Source: Syngnathus acus (lineage: Eukaryota > Chordata > Actinopteri > Syngnathiformes > Syngnathidae). From it: 64,000 nt of DNA. The notes beneath the pieces are model-generated. The model was not told the origin of the DNA. It searched no databases and saw only the letters and a list, made by a program, of their open reading frames with translations. This document shows, in pieces, positions 10,385 to 30,700 of this stretch. The number at the start of each line of letters is the position of its first letter. Position 1 is the stretch's first letter. The stretch covers positions 10,658,501 to 10,722,500 of the forward strand of contig NC_051094.1 of assembly GCF_901709675.1 (NCBI RefSeq). The letters run 5' to 3'. A program made the position numbers and the translations under genes.

Positions 10385-10560
10385 TGTTTGTATACCCATC
10401 CATTTTTCTCACAAGGGTCGTGGGTGTGGTGGAGCCTCTCCAAGCTGACTTTGGGCAGTAGGCGGGGTACACCTTGAACTGGTTGCCAGCCAATCGCAGG
10501 GCACAGATTGACAAACAACCAGTCACACTCACAATCACACCTAAGGACAATTTAGAGAAG
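10385..10560 (+). repeat. Fish dispersed repeat, 5' fragment (CATCC-N-CTGGAGCCTATCCC type)
   Basis: The stretch contains ACCCATCCATTTTTCTCAC, AAGGGTCGTGGGTGTGGTGG, CAGTAGGCGGGGTACACC, GCCAATCGCAGGGCACA and CACCTAAGGACAATTTAGAG. This is the ordered backbone of a repeat family very common in percomorph fishes. The same family appears in this window at 14020-14105, 44800-44925, 53826-53995, 59965-60050 and 62215-62585. Confidence 0.8.
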
Positions 10561-11290
10561 CTTAAAAAGCTCAGTAAATTGGTATTTACAACATACTCCG
10601 ATAATGTGTACATGGGATTCAAAATGGATGAAATCAAATAACTAAGTACTTCCAGTCCTTGGATTTTCTTTTCTTGTTTTTTTTTTTACAACTCTTCTGA
10701 TGATGATAATGCATATTCATTCAGTATAGACATCAATGTTTAATTACCCATGACCATGGAGGACATCGTTTCAACACAACACAGGAACTGATTTTATCTG
10801 ATTTTATTGACCTGTGTTACCTCTGCAAAATCTTTACATGCAACATTGTGTGCAAACATACAAGTACCCACTGCATGCACTATTCTATTTACAACAGAGA
10901 TCAAGATTGGCAGAATGCTCTGAGAGTTTCCTGTTTTAAAGCAAACAAAAAAACATGATTTGCGTCGATCTCTTGTAATGACCACGATGGCCAAAGCAGC
11001 ACAAAATAAAATCATATACAAGATGCTACTGGCAGGTACTTTACATACTGCCACAGGGGGCAGGGATGTTGTGCAGAGACAACAAGACAGTGATGAAAGA
11101 CACGACTCTCTTAAATCTGCAGCTGCTACCTGTTAAGAGCCATGTGATTATATGCTTATCAAATCAATTTAGCAGTTTTTTCAAATTATGCTATAATCAT
11201 GCAGAACATGGCCTCTTGAATATCAACTATAAGGAAAGATATGTAAACATTAATAGAATTATTATTTGTATGTGTGTATATCTATCTATC

Positions 11291-11321
<31 letters not shown>

Positions 11322-13157
11322 GTATATACACACACACAAATTTATATACTGTACATACTGTATACATATCTCTATATCGATTTGTATACTGTATATATTT
11401 TGTACCACAATAAACTTCATGCATAGAATTTTTTGTTTTTGTACTTGGAATAACTTGCAAACAGCTGTATAAGTTGAGGTCATTCCACTTTGTAAGGTGT
11501 GCTTTGCTTGGTTTGCTGTGATTATAGAATACACGCCAAAGCCATGAATTGAGAGGGAGTAGCAGAATAACCCTGCATTGTGCAAATGGTGTGTTGGGGT
11601 AAGAGTGGGCCACTACTGCCGCAGGCACATGAGAGTCACAAGCACAGTGCATGCAGGTAAGGCTGCACACACGACAAAAACAATTAGACCTTTTCGTCCT
11701 AATTCCTAAAGAAGTGAACGCTCACCGGGTGCATTCCGTGTAAAACTTGACATAGAAAACCTGTCTGAGTGTCAACAACCACAAACTGAAATTTCACAGA
11801 TTAAATAACCACACATACGTACACCTAATAATATTTACCTTGGTGTGCTCTTATCAAATCACAAATTAACATCAATTGGTGGATCCAAAGACTCATGAGT
11901 CATCTATGTCATTTCTATCCTAACCTGAGCAATGTATCAGTATGTAAACATTTCTTCATGGTTATATACATTATGTTCAGTGTTTTCCTACACGTCAGTC
12001 GTTTGGCATGCTCGTATAATTCAAGTGTTATATACTCTGGTGTGACAATGTCACACAAGATAGCAAAACTAACACGCTAGACATTGTGGTGAATGTTTAG
12101 GCGCAAGCTCTTTGCTTTTAGGTTCCTCAGTAATGATTGTGACCTCTGCTGCTACAACATATTGCTTTTCTTTTTCAACACCTACATTAGAAGCAACCAA
12201 TGTCTTAGGCTCAGCAATACCACTGTACAATTGTGCAACTGTTTGTCTACATGTCTTGGATATATAAATGACATTGCAGACTAAGTCCACACAAACAAGT
12301 ATTTTTTTTAAATCTATAATTTCATCCTTGTAGGTCACCGAAAACTGACTTTTTTGAATGACAAAGCTTAATTTGCAGTGCTTTTGGTTGGCTTTTCGAA
12401 CATATACTTTTGGGTAAGCGACACCTGTTTATTTAACATGCGCTTGACTCCAGCAAATACATTTTGGGAGGGTACAAAGGCCACAAGCGTGGACTGAGCT
12501 TTTTCTTTTATTTATTATTATTATTTATTATCTTTACCCTGGAGTTTGTTTTTAAGAAATAAGCAGCTTTAATGCTAACCATGGCACACGCTATAGAAAA
12601 AGTCAAAATTAAAATAGAATTGGTGCATCCTTTAAAGCGTCCAGTGTTCTGGTAAGATTGGAGTGTGCCAGTGCGATTTTATTTTATTCTTTTTTTTTTT
12701 GGTCCATTCCTCCAAAAGAACAGAAATCACTAATGTGATGGATCGTTATGTCTAGTTTGATGGGATCAAGGTTGGGGTTCTGTGCATGTTAGTCAACACA
12801 AAACTCATTCAATCCAAAAACTCATGCTGGAACAGAAAATGTTATTTCTGCATCTCTTCTCACCAAGTTGGAATTATAGAATTGTCTGAAAGGTCATATG
12901 AGATAATAAGGGCAACTCCTGATTGATTAATGAATCGATTGATAAATGGTCACTTTTATCTATATAGTGCATCTCTCAGAAGTGGCTCAAGCCAGCACAG
13001 GGGGAGAAAGGGAAAAAAAACAGGAGGCACGAGAGCAGTACATGTGTCAGGTGGTGAAATAATGCTGAACAAAACAAGGAATACATAAAAGATGCACAGA
13101 GAGGGAAATGCAGACCAAGGGGGGGGGGTTCTAGCTCATGCTATTTGTAACAGGTAG
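10561..13157. other. rph3a downstream region, likely 3' UTR near rph3a, otherwise spacer
   Basis: This lies 3' of the minus-strand rph3a stop codon at 13158. The first few hundred bases (12500-13157) are probably rph3a 3' UTR, and TTTATT strings (AATAAA on the minus strand) occur near 12510-12530. A (TA)n/(CA)n stretch lies at 11280-11338 and a G9 run near 13120. No other gene was recognised. Confidence 0.45.
11280..11338. repeat. (TCTA)n/(TA)n/(CA)n compound microsatellite
   Basis: TCTATC units pass into about 13 TA units and then ACACAC stretches. Apparent open frames over it are low-complexity artefacts. Confidence 0.9.
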
Positions 13158-19352
<6,195 letters not shown>

Positions 19353-22300
19353 GGCAGCACTAACACATTCTACAAGAGAAATGAATACAACAGGAAAGTC
19401 CAGTAAGATTGAAATTGTAAAGTTAGGATTCTGTTGTGTCTAATTAGTGGAAATTAATAGTGTGTGAGGGAGGGGCTATGGGGGGTTAATAAGTATAGTC
19501 AAGAGTCATTAAAATATTGATTAGGTCTGATTTAAATCCTCTAGTACCCACATTTAGCTATTTTATTGTTTTTATCTCGTGATTGCACTGCACTGACTTA
19601 ACTGCAACTACAGGTTGCTCAGTCATCAGAGAGGACATTTGGTCTAAATGGGCCAGAACAGTGCAGAGCTATAATTGGCAAGCCACCAGATACATTTAAT
19701 TGCTACAGATTGATGAAAAGGGTGAGTCAAAACTGGATAATTGAGGACCTCACATTCATGACCATCACAATGGGCATAAATCAATGATTGATCTGATAAT
19801 TACTTTTACATTCATCTGCATGTTTCAAATGAATCCACGGCCCTGAAGCACTCAGCAATATCTGCTAGAAGACCAAATGCAAGTTATCCACATTTGCAGG
19901 TTTTGTACTGTATTTATAGTCTAGTCGACAGTCTACTTCTCCCATTTAATCAGTTGCATGGGGTGTGCGATAAATAGCACATTTTAGTGGCATGTCAGAA
20001 TATTTCGGAGGAGGATTAGAGACAGTGAAGAAAATACAACAAGAACCATCAGACATCTACAACGCAAAATTGGTATATTGTGTTATTCTTGAAAATGCAT
20101 TACCATACATTTACAATAGGTGAGAACACGACTAAATGTTACTTCTGACCGTCTTTCATTGGTTTGGATGTCCCCTGAAAACCCTTTGGGACAAATGTGA
20201 TGGGGTCAAACATTGTTCTGTATATCCTGAGGGCAAGAAGCACCATACTGTGAAGCCCCGCAGGCTGCAGCAACCAAAAGCCTCAGGAGCGTTGTACGAA
20301 TTGCGGTGGTGCATGATGGAGAGAGTGCAGCTACTGTATAGCAGTAAAGGGATGAACAACAGTGAGAATGTGAAAAGGGAGAAAAATCAATAGCTTTCTC
20401 CTGTCAACAGTTTTTCCCATGCAATCATTCCACGGCCGTAAGATCACACTCTCACTCACTCGGCTGATCGCTTTAATGCACTAGATGGTGCATCAGAGCT
20501 CATACCTTGTGAGCCATAATCTGTCAGCGCCCTGCCTGTGAGACTGAGCGAAGAGCAAAAAACTTGCTGGACTAGCCGTAGGACTGCACAACTGGGTGTG
20601 GACTTTTTCATTTTGATGCCACTGCAACAACCAGCCAGAAGAAGTCAACACGTCAACTGTCTTGTTCTTACATTATACTACATCCCCTGGCAAATTTGAT
20701 GAAATCTCCAGTATGGGTTTATCTTGTCGAAAAAAAAGGAGATTGCGGAAATAGCACAAAATTAAAGTCATTTTAATTGGCAACTTTCTGGTTTTAAGTA
20801 ACACTAAAATCAAGAAATGAGAAGTGGTACAGTAACTTGTTTGGATGAAGCAGAGGGGGAAAAAATAAAGAATCAATCAATTCTGAGTTAATAAAAATGA
20901 TGGAAAATTGTAAATTTCCATTTGCAAAACAAATATACCGACTCACATTTGCTATTTGAAATTACTTTAGCTATGTCATATCTGTGATCTGCTTTTTTTT
21001 TTCTACAAAATTAAATAACTAAATGAGCATCCTGCAAGACTGGCGATTCCATCATTTTTGTCAGTTGTTGGGTATAAAAGAAAACTACAAATTTACCCAA
21101 TTCAACATGACGGTCAAAAACTACCCAAGAACGGAGAGGAGTAGATAAAGAACCCATTTAGTCTGAATTTTAAAGTAATCTCATTTAGTGCCAATCATTT
21201 TAGACAGGAATCATTGAAAACATGTAAGGATGAGAATAAAAACCAAATACAATGCAAACTCTTTAAACACCAATTAGTGTCCAATTATAATATACTGTCT
21301 TCCAACCTTAATGTTATACAGATCACACTAATCCATAGTTATGGCATCATATGGGTCAAGGTTAAAAACGCAATTATTCTGTCTCCTCTACACATCACAC
21401 ACAGATGGTGTCAGTCTTTCACAAACGCAAAAAAAAAAAAAAGATGTACATTTAATGGACATTTAACATGCGCAGTAAACTCAAATGCAAAAAAAAAAAC
21501 CATGAAGCCATCCATGCATCGACATCCTGGATAGAATTTCATATGAAGGAAGAAGAGATGTGTTTAGCAAGGCGTTTATGGGCCAAGGAGGACAGTCAAT
21601 AGATCTGTAGTCCCTGAGCACACTTTACACACAAAGCATCTGTCAGCCATCTTTAGAAGCATGGTCATGCACTCTTTTCTTGGTTGCTTGACGTGAATGC
21701 AAGAATTACCAGCATGAATTGATGTGACTTTGAAAAGCAGGTGTATGACTCATTATTGCAGGATCGCTAAAAGTAAAAGCGCAGAGCTCAGCCACCATTT
21801 TCCTCACGAGAATTTTTACCATTCACGTGCGGTATGAGAGTAGGCATGGTGACAACAAGGCATGCAGGACAATGATGGATTGATCCAATTTGGATCGTTA
21901 TGGATCTCACAGCTGCATACCACGCAGGGATGGGAAGACATTAGCTATCCACCACAGAAATAGTGTTGAGTTGACAGGTTTTGGTTGGAAGACAAATTCA
22001 AGTGTTAGCAGGGGGGAGTAGCCAGAAAATCTTCTGTGGGCCGGCCAGGATGACAAAATGACTCACTAAGTGTTGGGCCGAACCATACGCACGCGCGCAC
22101 ATCATTCGTATTCTTGTAAGTCGCTCTGTAAGCAAGTCATTGTTTGATCCATCATCCATAGTGAGGGCTTCGTTAAATGAAATGCACAGAACCACATACA
22201 TAATGAAGAATGGAAACAAGTAGAAATCAATTATTTGTTGAACTTCATTAAAGACAGCAAAAACTATTGTTCACTTTGACCTTCCAATATAGCGTTAAGT

Positions 22301-25161
22301 TTCCATAAAAGTTCAAGTTGTGCCACTCGGCTCATTTTCAATGGTTCTGAAAGAAATAGATTCATAAATACTGTATAAAACAATCCCAACAAAGGTTGTG
22401 ATTAACTATTGTTACACTTTAACATACTTTTAAGTTTCAAAATGAGAACAGCAACTACGTCAGTCATCAAAATTTCGATTACATCCTAATATGTCCCCTC
22501 TGTAATGTTTAATAGCAAAAGAAACACGATTCATTTTCCAGGGCAAGAATTCCCTTGTGATACTTGAAGAAGGACATTTCTAAAATGGGTTAATGAGAAT
22601 CAGAGATCAATTTCATTTATGTACTTAAATTTAACTTTGATCAGGAAGACTAGCCTTTTTGTGATACCTTGAGCTAGAAAACAAATGAACAAAAAACAAC
22701 CAATTTTACATCTTATACTATCCCAGCTATCCACTCACATGAGAACACGTGCGATCTGTAATGCAGAAAAAATAAATAAATGACCAATTATGCCTTTAAT
22801 AAGCCATTCTCTTATGATTACCAAGTTAAGATTTATTTTCAGACTCACGGCATTCTAAAAATTAACTGTTCATTCTTTGAGTTATAGACCACAATTTTCC
22901 AAATCCATGAGGCCAGTAAAAGATCCATGCTTTGTATTGAAAATTGTACCGCAAATAAGAACCAAATCACATGCCCACTTCAGAGCTTCTCATGCAGATA
23001 AAAGCTGTTTGTTGGTCTGATTCAATCAAAAGTCACAAAAAAGGAATTCTAATTATAGCTTGGCACTTTACCCAGCATTGCTAAAACAGAAAAGGTTGAC
23101 AAAATTCAGTAGACATGTGCTAGCAAGTTGAGTAAGTTGGTGTTTATTGTTTAATTCATTTGTCTATATTTTAATGTGTTTTTGAACAGATTTTTTTTTT
23201 GAAGAGTTTGACATTTCATATGATTTAATGAAGAACAATAGCTATAACCTAAAGATCATTCTACCAATCTTCTCTGATTGGGTGAACAGAAAAATTTAAA
23301 AGGACAACATTAGAACATAGACACTCCATAGAGATGTTGTCGAAAAGATATCAAATGTAGCAAAACTGGGCACCCATTTACTCCGCCAACGCCATCCATC
23401 CTCATTGCGAAGAGTGGACTTGGACTGAAGTGCACTGCACCATGCAGCCCTTCACTGCTGGAGGAAAACATCACTCAGCATTTCTTAATTATTTACAACT
23501 TCAACCCCCAGTGCAGTTCACTTTGTGTACGCCCCCTCGAAAGGCATTTCTGTAAGCTTTCGGATTCTAAGATCTTAATCAAACATCCACAGTGGCTATT
23601 AAGTGAGAACAAGCCTGTGCGTGGGATACAGTAAAGCTGTCTGTGTTTTAGGTGTGCTGCATCAACAAAATATGTTTCGTTCAGACAGTAGTGTTGGCGG
23701 ACACCATCTGTGAAAAGTGAAAACCATCTGTGAGGGCTCCTCACCTCTCAAATGGACAAGTGTTGCACTGGTGCATTCAAATTGTCTGTGCAGGCAAAGT
23801 TCCAAGTCCCGCATCGCTGGAGCACAAACAGGAAAGAGCATCCAGTGTCCAACAAGCTAACCTGCTGCTAATTCTGCTGTGCCCTTTGCCCTGTCCAAGA
23901 GACATGCCGAGTCATTCGCGCTGGCTTATTTCCATTCTTAAATCAGCACAACTTATACTGAATTACAATGGCTGTTGATGCACTGGCCATTTATTTCCAG
24001 TCATCTTATCTCAGGTCAATTAAATATATCATTAAATTAACATTTAAAAGTCTGTGGTAACAACTATTTATACAGTATATCCCCACAAGTTACCTTGTTA
24101 TTCTATTGCTAATATAACATGGTTAATAACGTTTTCTGTTACACAATGGCTTCTGAAAATCTGTCCTACCTCTGCTCCAACTTCTAATTACTATTCCCAA
24201 AACTCGCGATAGCATTTGCTTTTACGAGAATGGTTAATATTAATGTTATCTCTGGTATCTGTATTGCAGCAGCACATTTTGCATTAGGGTGACACATCAT
24301 GTTTTTCATGACGAATCTGAAGACAATCACGCCCTTCCCTTTGCAATATTTGTATGATTTTCAAGGTCTCACAGAACAGAACTTTGCATCTTTGTTCCTT
24401 CAAGATTCAGCCCATTCAGTAAAGGCTCGAGTTTGCGGTTCTGTTACCATTTTCAAATGAAGGACTAAGTTCCGTAAGGCTATTTTGTCAAAGGCAGTCT
24501 GTTCATGGACACCCCAGGAAGACAACACCCTAATCAGATTCCTTTATCTTCACTGCAAGCACAATGAAGACACAGAGGCTGAAAAGACAGATAAGTCCAG
24601 ACAGTGGATCGATTGCTAATGTTCTTTGCTGCTAGCACTAACTGCAGACTGGTCTAGCTCCTATGCGTTCGCATTATTTATTATCAAAAATTACACGTTT
24701 TATTATTTTATGGTTAATTGTCATTTTAAAAATGGCTGCACGGTTATTTAAATCATTGGCTGTGTATTTAGTCACGGCAACAGAATAAATTGAAAATTGT
24801 ATTTCTTTCCGAAATCCCAACAAATATGAGGTCAATTGGAATGATCTCTGTTAGACCTTGACGCTGCTACTGATTAATTAATATGAGAAACGAAAGGATG
24901 ACTCAGGTGAATTTTGAACTTTTCTTATACTCCTGCTCTCTTGGGGAAAACTTGGTCAAAGGCCTCATTAATTACTTCCGTCTCTTCCAATATGCCAGAG
25001 TGTTTCAGGAGATCTAATCCCCATTTTAAAAAGGCATTGATTCTCACCCACTGCACTGATGAGTTTTCAGATGAAGACACTCCCCTTTGCAGACTGACTG
25101 CAAATGGTAGAATAAGGTTGCTTGGGAAACAAAAGGAAATCATAGTACAAAACCAACCGCT

Positions 25162-25197
25162 CCTGTTATTGGGCTCCACCTGTTATTGGGCTCCACA
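25162..25197. repeat. Short tandem duplication (17-bp unit)
   Basis: CCTGTTATTGGGCTCCA occurs twice head to tail. It is a small local duplication in the rph3a-vps33a spacer. Confidence 0.9.
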
Positions 25198-27570
25198 CTG
25201 TACGAATAAAAGAGATTGTGAGTGGCACGTATGCACCTTTCGCCAACTGTGACCATGGTAACAGCAGGGTGAGAGGAAGCAAAAAATGATTTGAGAGCAT
25301 GTGTGACCACTAGTGTGCATGATCATGGTAGTACAGTGCATATACCTGCGTAACGCTAAATGGGCCTCTGTTTTACAAACCGTGTCAGTGGATCACATAG
25401 GGCGCAGCTAGCTCAAATGTGGAAGGAAGACGGACCAAAGACATTGGAATCTGGTAATGGTCGCCTTGATTCCCTCCGTTCTAAATAATGCAGTTAGCAT
25501 GCAGAGCGCTAACTTCACTCCTCCGTCTTTTTCATTTCTACCTAAACACGCATCTCCACATGTTAACGTGATGTTCCTCGCCTTGCACCATTTTTACGAG
25601 CCTGTAAAAATAAAAGAGGTCTAAGCATACATATCATTGTCCAATCAAATACACTGTAGGTGTATAGTATGTGAGAGGAGGGAGCTGCAGATATTCCTCA
25701 CACTGAGTATTCAGTTTTTTCCTCCCCTCCCCCAGTTAATCTCTGGGCTTCAGGTCTGTAGGAGGAGTTGGAGATAGTAGAACCAGCTCCTTCTGACACC
25801 CTCCAGTAGCAGTTGACAATGGTAGTAACTCGTGGGTGCAAAGTGAGACAACACAACAATGAGGTGACACAAGCACCTGCTCATTGGCTCAGCTGGAGGC
25901 CGCATGTACCCCTGTCCACATCATAACTGGAAAGCATTCATTGAGGTATTCCATCGAGCTCCTAAAATTCCCGCAGCAACGCCCAAGGAACGCAACCACT
26001 CAATGTCCTTACCAGTTCTGTGGTCTTATTCCAGATCTGACTGTCAGCAGGAAGAAAGCACTGCATGAGGGCGGCCAGCTTGTCATGTACACAATGCATT
26101 TTAGAAGATGTAAAAATAGAACACAGCATATTGTCTAATGCATCTTCAAACTGAATTCACGCTCAGCACCGTTGTATGTTGGCATGAATGGTAATTTGCT
26201 CCATTAAAATCCCATATGTAGTTTTCAGAATAATGCATTCTCCTAAAACAAAGAAATCAATCAAATGATCATGCACATAATTGGTCCTTCACCCAGGTTA
26301 ATTAACAGCAGCGACATGCATGAACAATGATCTGCACAAATTGCCATTTTTCCATTCAGATGACTCAGTGTCTAAGTGGCTATCTCTGCCCATTCAAATT
26401 AATAAGCAGACAATGAAAGACGCTTCTCGTAAAAGATAATTGTCGGCCCTCCTCTCTTGTGAATGAAAGGTTGCATCCATTCAGTCAGTGGCCGGCCGCG
26501 CGACCCTCACATAGGCTTCAGTTAGAGGATGCGTAATTTCAACATTTTGTCATGCTTCAGGCGATGCGAAGACACACCTGAGAATCCAGAGCAGCCTCTC
26601 CTTCTCGGTCACTTGTCTGGGAATGGAGATTGAGGTATGCACGTCTTGGTTCCGGCGAGGGAGTTAGTCAATACGCATACTTCTTGTCACACCGGAACCT
26701 AGGTTTTGGTATTCAGCCCGGAGGAGCAGTCCGTGATTCGAGGCACTGTAGATCTCTACGGTGTGCGTGGGAACTCGCCTTGTATTCTGCGTGGAGGATG
26801 GAAAGCCCTTGATTCGCTGGGAAGGAAACCCCTGGATGTGAAGTGATAACACTAATGCATAAGTGGACAATCACTACCTGATCGAATTGCGTCTCAAACA
26901 GCACACTGTGCCACAATTTGAACATGTTGCATTTTTTATTTTATACGCGCGCCCAAATACCTGTTCTGAAACAGTTTTATTAAATCTCTACGCAATAGGT
27001 ACGCTTCATTTTATTCTAATTTTGTATTATACATGATTGTTGCTGTTAACACATTGTTGATAATAAAAATAATAATAAATCTAGTCGACAATATTCTGTA
27101 ACGAGCTATATGCAGCAAACATTTCTAAACTGATTCTAAAATTCCTCACTTTCCCTCAATACTGACTTGAGGAATCTATAGGTGAGATAATTGCGCCATC
27201 TAAAGGACAACCTGTTTATTGCGCTAGTTTCCAATACAACAATTTTGTTTCATTATGTATTTGATAAATTGTCAATGGAAGATGAGTTGAACAGACACAC
27301 ACACTTGCTTTAAGAAAATTAAACATTGTAATTGCGAGTTGTGTGTTAGAGACATCCCTTTTGCTGCCCTTTATGTACAATGCATGCCACGCCCTTACAT
27401 AAGAAAAATAGATACTGGTACTTCCGATCAAGTGTCACTTCGGAAGACTCGCATATAGCCAGTAGTCTCCGTATTTATTACCAAAATCCCAACATTGGTA
27501 CACAAACAAATATTTTCCAGAAATGTTATAAATATCCAACAGAGCGCTCTCGTGACCTCAATTTACCATG

Positions 27571-27582
27571 TGCGCATGCGCA
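27571..27582. promoter_or_regulatory. Candidate NRF1 site upstream of vps33a
   Basis: TGCGCATGCGCA is a perfect palindrome matching the NRF1 consensus (YGCGCAYGCGCR). It lies 215 bp before the vps33a start codon, in the expected promoter. Confidence 0.6.
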
Positions 27583-27747
27583 TGGCAGGGTTACTTTGCT
27601 GCCTGAACTAAATAGTTTTCCTCGGGCTAAATTGTCAGTTGGTGCTATTTCTTTACATTAATTTGACGGACTATTAGTTCCAAAAATCCATAGCGCAATA
27701 AACATCGTTGATGTCTTTACAGATTTTTATATCGTACTGTATCGCTG

Positions 27748-27757
27748 GTCACGTGAC
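27748..27757. promoter_or_regulatory. Candidate CLEAR element (TFEB/TFE3 site) of vps33a
   Basis: GTCACGTGAC is the exact palindromic CLEAR consensus. It ends 39 bp before the vps33a ATG. CLEAR sites near transcription starts mark lysosomal genes driven by TFEB, and VPS33A is a lysosome-fusion protein. Confidence 0.7.
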
Positions 27758-27796
27758 GCTGCTGTGAATCACCTGATTTGCAACTGAGAAAGAAAA

Positions 27797-30700
27797 ATGG
27801 CCGCCCACTTGTCATACGGGAGAGTCAATTTAAACATTTTGAGAGAAGCAGCACGAAAAGAGCTAAGGGAGTTCTTGGACAAGTGTGCGGGAAGCAAGGT
27901 AATATTTAACATGTAGGGGAAAAGCAATCGGGGGGAATCATCTCTGTCGTGGACATGGGAACGGAATCAGGCACTGACATCATTGCAGCCATCAACACAG
28001 CCTGCTGAACAGTGCTTGGAGAATTTAGCTTTCCTATTCGGTCGACAGTACTGGTGGAGTTGTTTAAATATTGCAGATGTTGGTCATCATGTGCCTTGTG
28101 TGTGCTCTTTTTCTGTAGGCCATAGTTTGGGATGAATATTTGACTGGCCCTTTTGGACTAATAGCACAATACTCTCTACTTAAGGTAACTGCTCACTTCA
28201 TGTTGCTAACTTGGTCAAGCTTTTTGTCAACTACCGTATGCCGGAGTTGTATGCAAAAATTCTGTTGGGGTATCACAAATACATGTTCTTTGGTTCAGGA
28301 GCATGAAGTGGAAAAGATGTTCACCCTCAAGAGCGGTCGGCTCCCCTCTGCCGATGTCAAAAACATCATCTTCTTTGTCCGCCCCCGACTAGAGCTCATG
28401 GATATTATCGCTGAAAATGTATTCAGGTAGGTTTTATGTGCCATACCTCAAAACAGATATTGGATTTGCACCTTTGAAGAAAATCCAGGCTTTTAAATCC
28501 TTCAACGTCACCCTCATACACTGTCCTTGTTTTGTGTTGTCAGTGAAGATAAGATGCATTCGACGCGTGACTTCCACATCCTGTTTGTACCCCGGCGGAG
28601 CATGTTGTGTGAACAAAGGCTGAAGGAGCAGGGTGTGCTGGGCTCCTTCATCAACATTGATGAGTATATCCTGGACCTGATTCCCTATGATGGTGACCTG
28701 CTGTCCATGGAATATGAAAGTGCCTTTAGGGTGTGTTCAATCTTTGCATTTAAAAGAATAAAAGGGAGACTAAAGGCGATTACTAAACAAACATGCAGTG
28801 CAAGAACATTAGTTTTAAAATGTTGTAAGACTTTAAGGAAAATTCATTTAATGACATCCAGTGGTCAAGTTAAAGACTGCAATCAGTAATTGCAAGTACC
28901 TACTGTCCATCACAGGAAAAATAATACTGTAACAATCAACTCCTGAAAGATGCCTTTTTTTTTTTTTCTTCTAAAGTGTGTTATTAATTGATTTTGCATA
29001 TTCTTACAGGAGTGCTACTTGGAAAATGACCAAACAAGCCTTTACCACACAGCCAAGGGCCTTATGACCTTACAGGCATTGTATGGCACTATTCCACAAA
29101 TTTACGGGAAAGGAGAGTGTGCACGGGTGAGTAATTTGAAAGTAGATCCACTTTAACAGCAAAGCATCTAATTGCGTGGTGACTGGTATTTATTGTCTTT
29201 CTTTTTCTGGTTGCTATTAGCATGTTGCCAATATGATGCTGAGGATGAAGAGGGAGTTTGCAGGTATTCAGAATCAGATCCTGCCCGTGTTTGACACACT
29301 GCTTCTCTTGGACCGGAATGTAGACCTGCTAACTCCTCTGGCTACACAGCTCACATATGAAGGTCTCATTGATGAGATCTACGGAATCAATAACGGTTAG
29401 GATAATATTTGTTAATATATTTTACACCTTTGTTTAGTAGCCAAGTTCACTGTCTATTTCTTTTGCAGGTAATGTCAAGTTGCCACCCGAGAAGTTTGCC
29501 CAGAAAAAACAAGGCGAAGCGAGTAAAGATTTGCCCACAGAGCCCAAGAAGTTGCAACTCAACTCAGCAGAGGAACTTTATGCCGAAATCCGTGACAAAA
29601 ACTTCAACGCTGTTGGAGCGGCACTCAGTAAAAAGGCCAAAATTATTTCTGCTGCATTTGAGGTTGGTCCTGCTTCAGCTTTAAGCCACCTTGGCATGTT
29701 TATGCATAAAGGTGTGTGCTATAGTGTGGCAAATCTATTCAGACACTAGGTTGCCATCTCTTTCTGACAGCCTAATTGAATTCCAATCGGATATGATTGT
29801 AATCTGACTTGGTCTTGAGAGAAAATCCATATGGTTAGGGAGTTGATGGCACTTTTAAAGAGATTCCATTAGGAATTTTTTATCTACTCTACATAGTGCT
29901 TTTCTATCAGGTTAGTACGGCAGATTTACGATAAGACATGTAGTGTTTGTTGTCTTGTTTCACAGGAACGCCACAATGCGAAGACAGTGGGTGAAATTAA
30001 GCAGTTTGTGTCCCAGTTGCCTCATATGCAGGCAGCGCGGAGCTCCCTGGCCAACCACACATCCATTGCAGAACTCATTAAGGACATCACAAGTCTGTAA
30101 ACAATGAGTTACTCTAGCTTCTTTTACACAAATTGATTTATAACAAAAGTTTGCTTCACTGGGTTGTGTCTTTCAGCATCCGAAGCTTTCTTTGATAACC
30201 TAACAGTGGAGCAGGAGTTCATGACTGGAGTTGACACCGACAAGGTACATAGTCCTTGCACCCATCTTTTATTTAAGCTATTGTAATGAAGTTTTTTGTG
30301 CAGGTTGTTGTGTTAAAAAAAGAGATTTGACAAATGGTGAATTGGACATACAGTAACTTTAATGTATTGGACATTTTATAATCCAGGTAAACACATACAT
30401 TGAAGACAGGATTGCCCAAAAAGATCCCCTCATCAAGATTCTGCGCCTCGTGTGTATGCAGTCCGTCTGTAACAACGGCCTTAAACAGAAGGTCCTTGAC
30501 TACTACAAGCGAGAGATTCTCCAGGTAGAGTTAAAAAAATAAATAAATAAAAATGTCCGATAAATCTGTTGTAATCTACCATGCGGATGAATTATATGTG
30601 GATAATCATTTTGGACACCTAGCCATTACTTTTACAGAAAGTTAAAATAAATGGAAATATGGAGTTGCCTTTGTATTAAATGTGCAACTGTTCAAAATGT

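Larger units (their letters stand above)
19353..27796. other. Long spacer between divergent genes rph3a and vps33a
   Basis: About 8.4 kb with no recognisable protein-coding exon. The rph3a transcription start and at least one 5' noncoding exon should lie here, because the first coding exon has an acceptor at 19370-19371. A possible minus-strand donor (CACAAG then GTATGAG) lies near 20505 but is unproven. AT-rich DNA dominates 20650-24900. Stretches near 25860-26140 and 26290-26520 look less repetitive and could be conserved noncoding DNA, but only an alignment could show this. Confidence 0.5.

Noticed and set aside
11066-11670. Overlapping frames of 70-126 codons
   Set aside because: They are carried by the (TA)n/(CA)n microsatellite and show Tyr/Ile/Cys-rich low-complexity translation.
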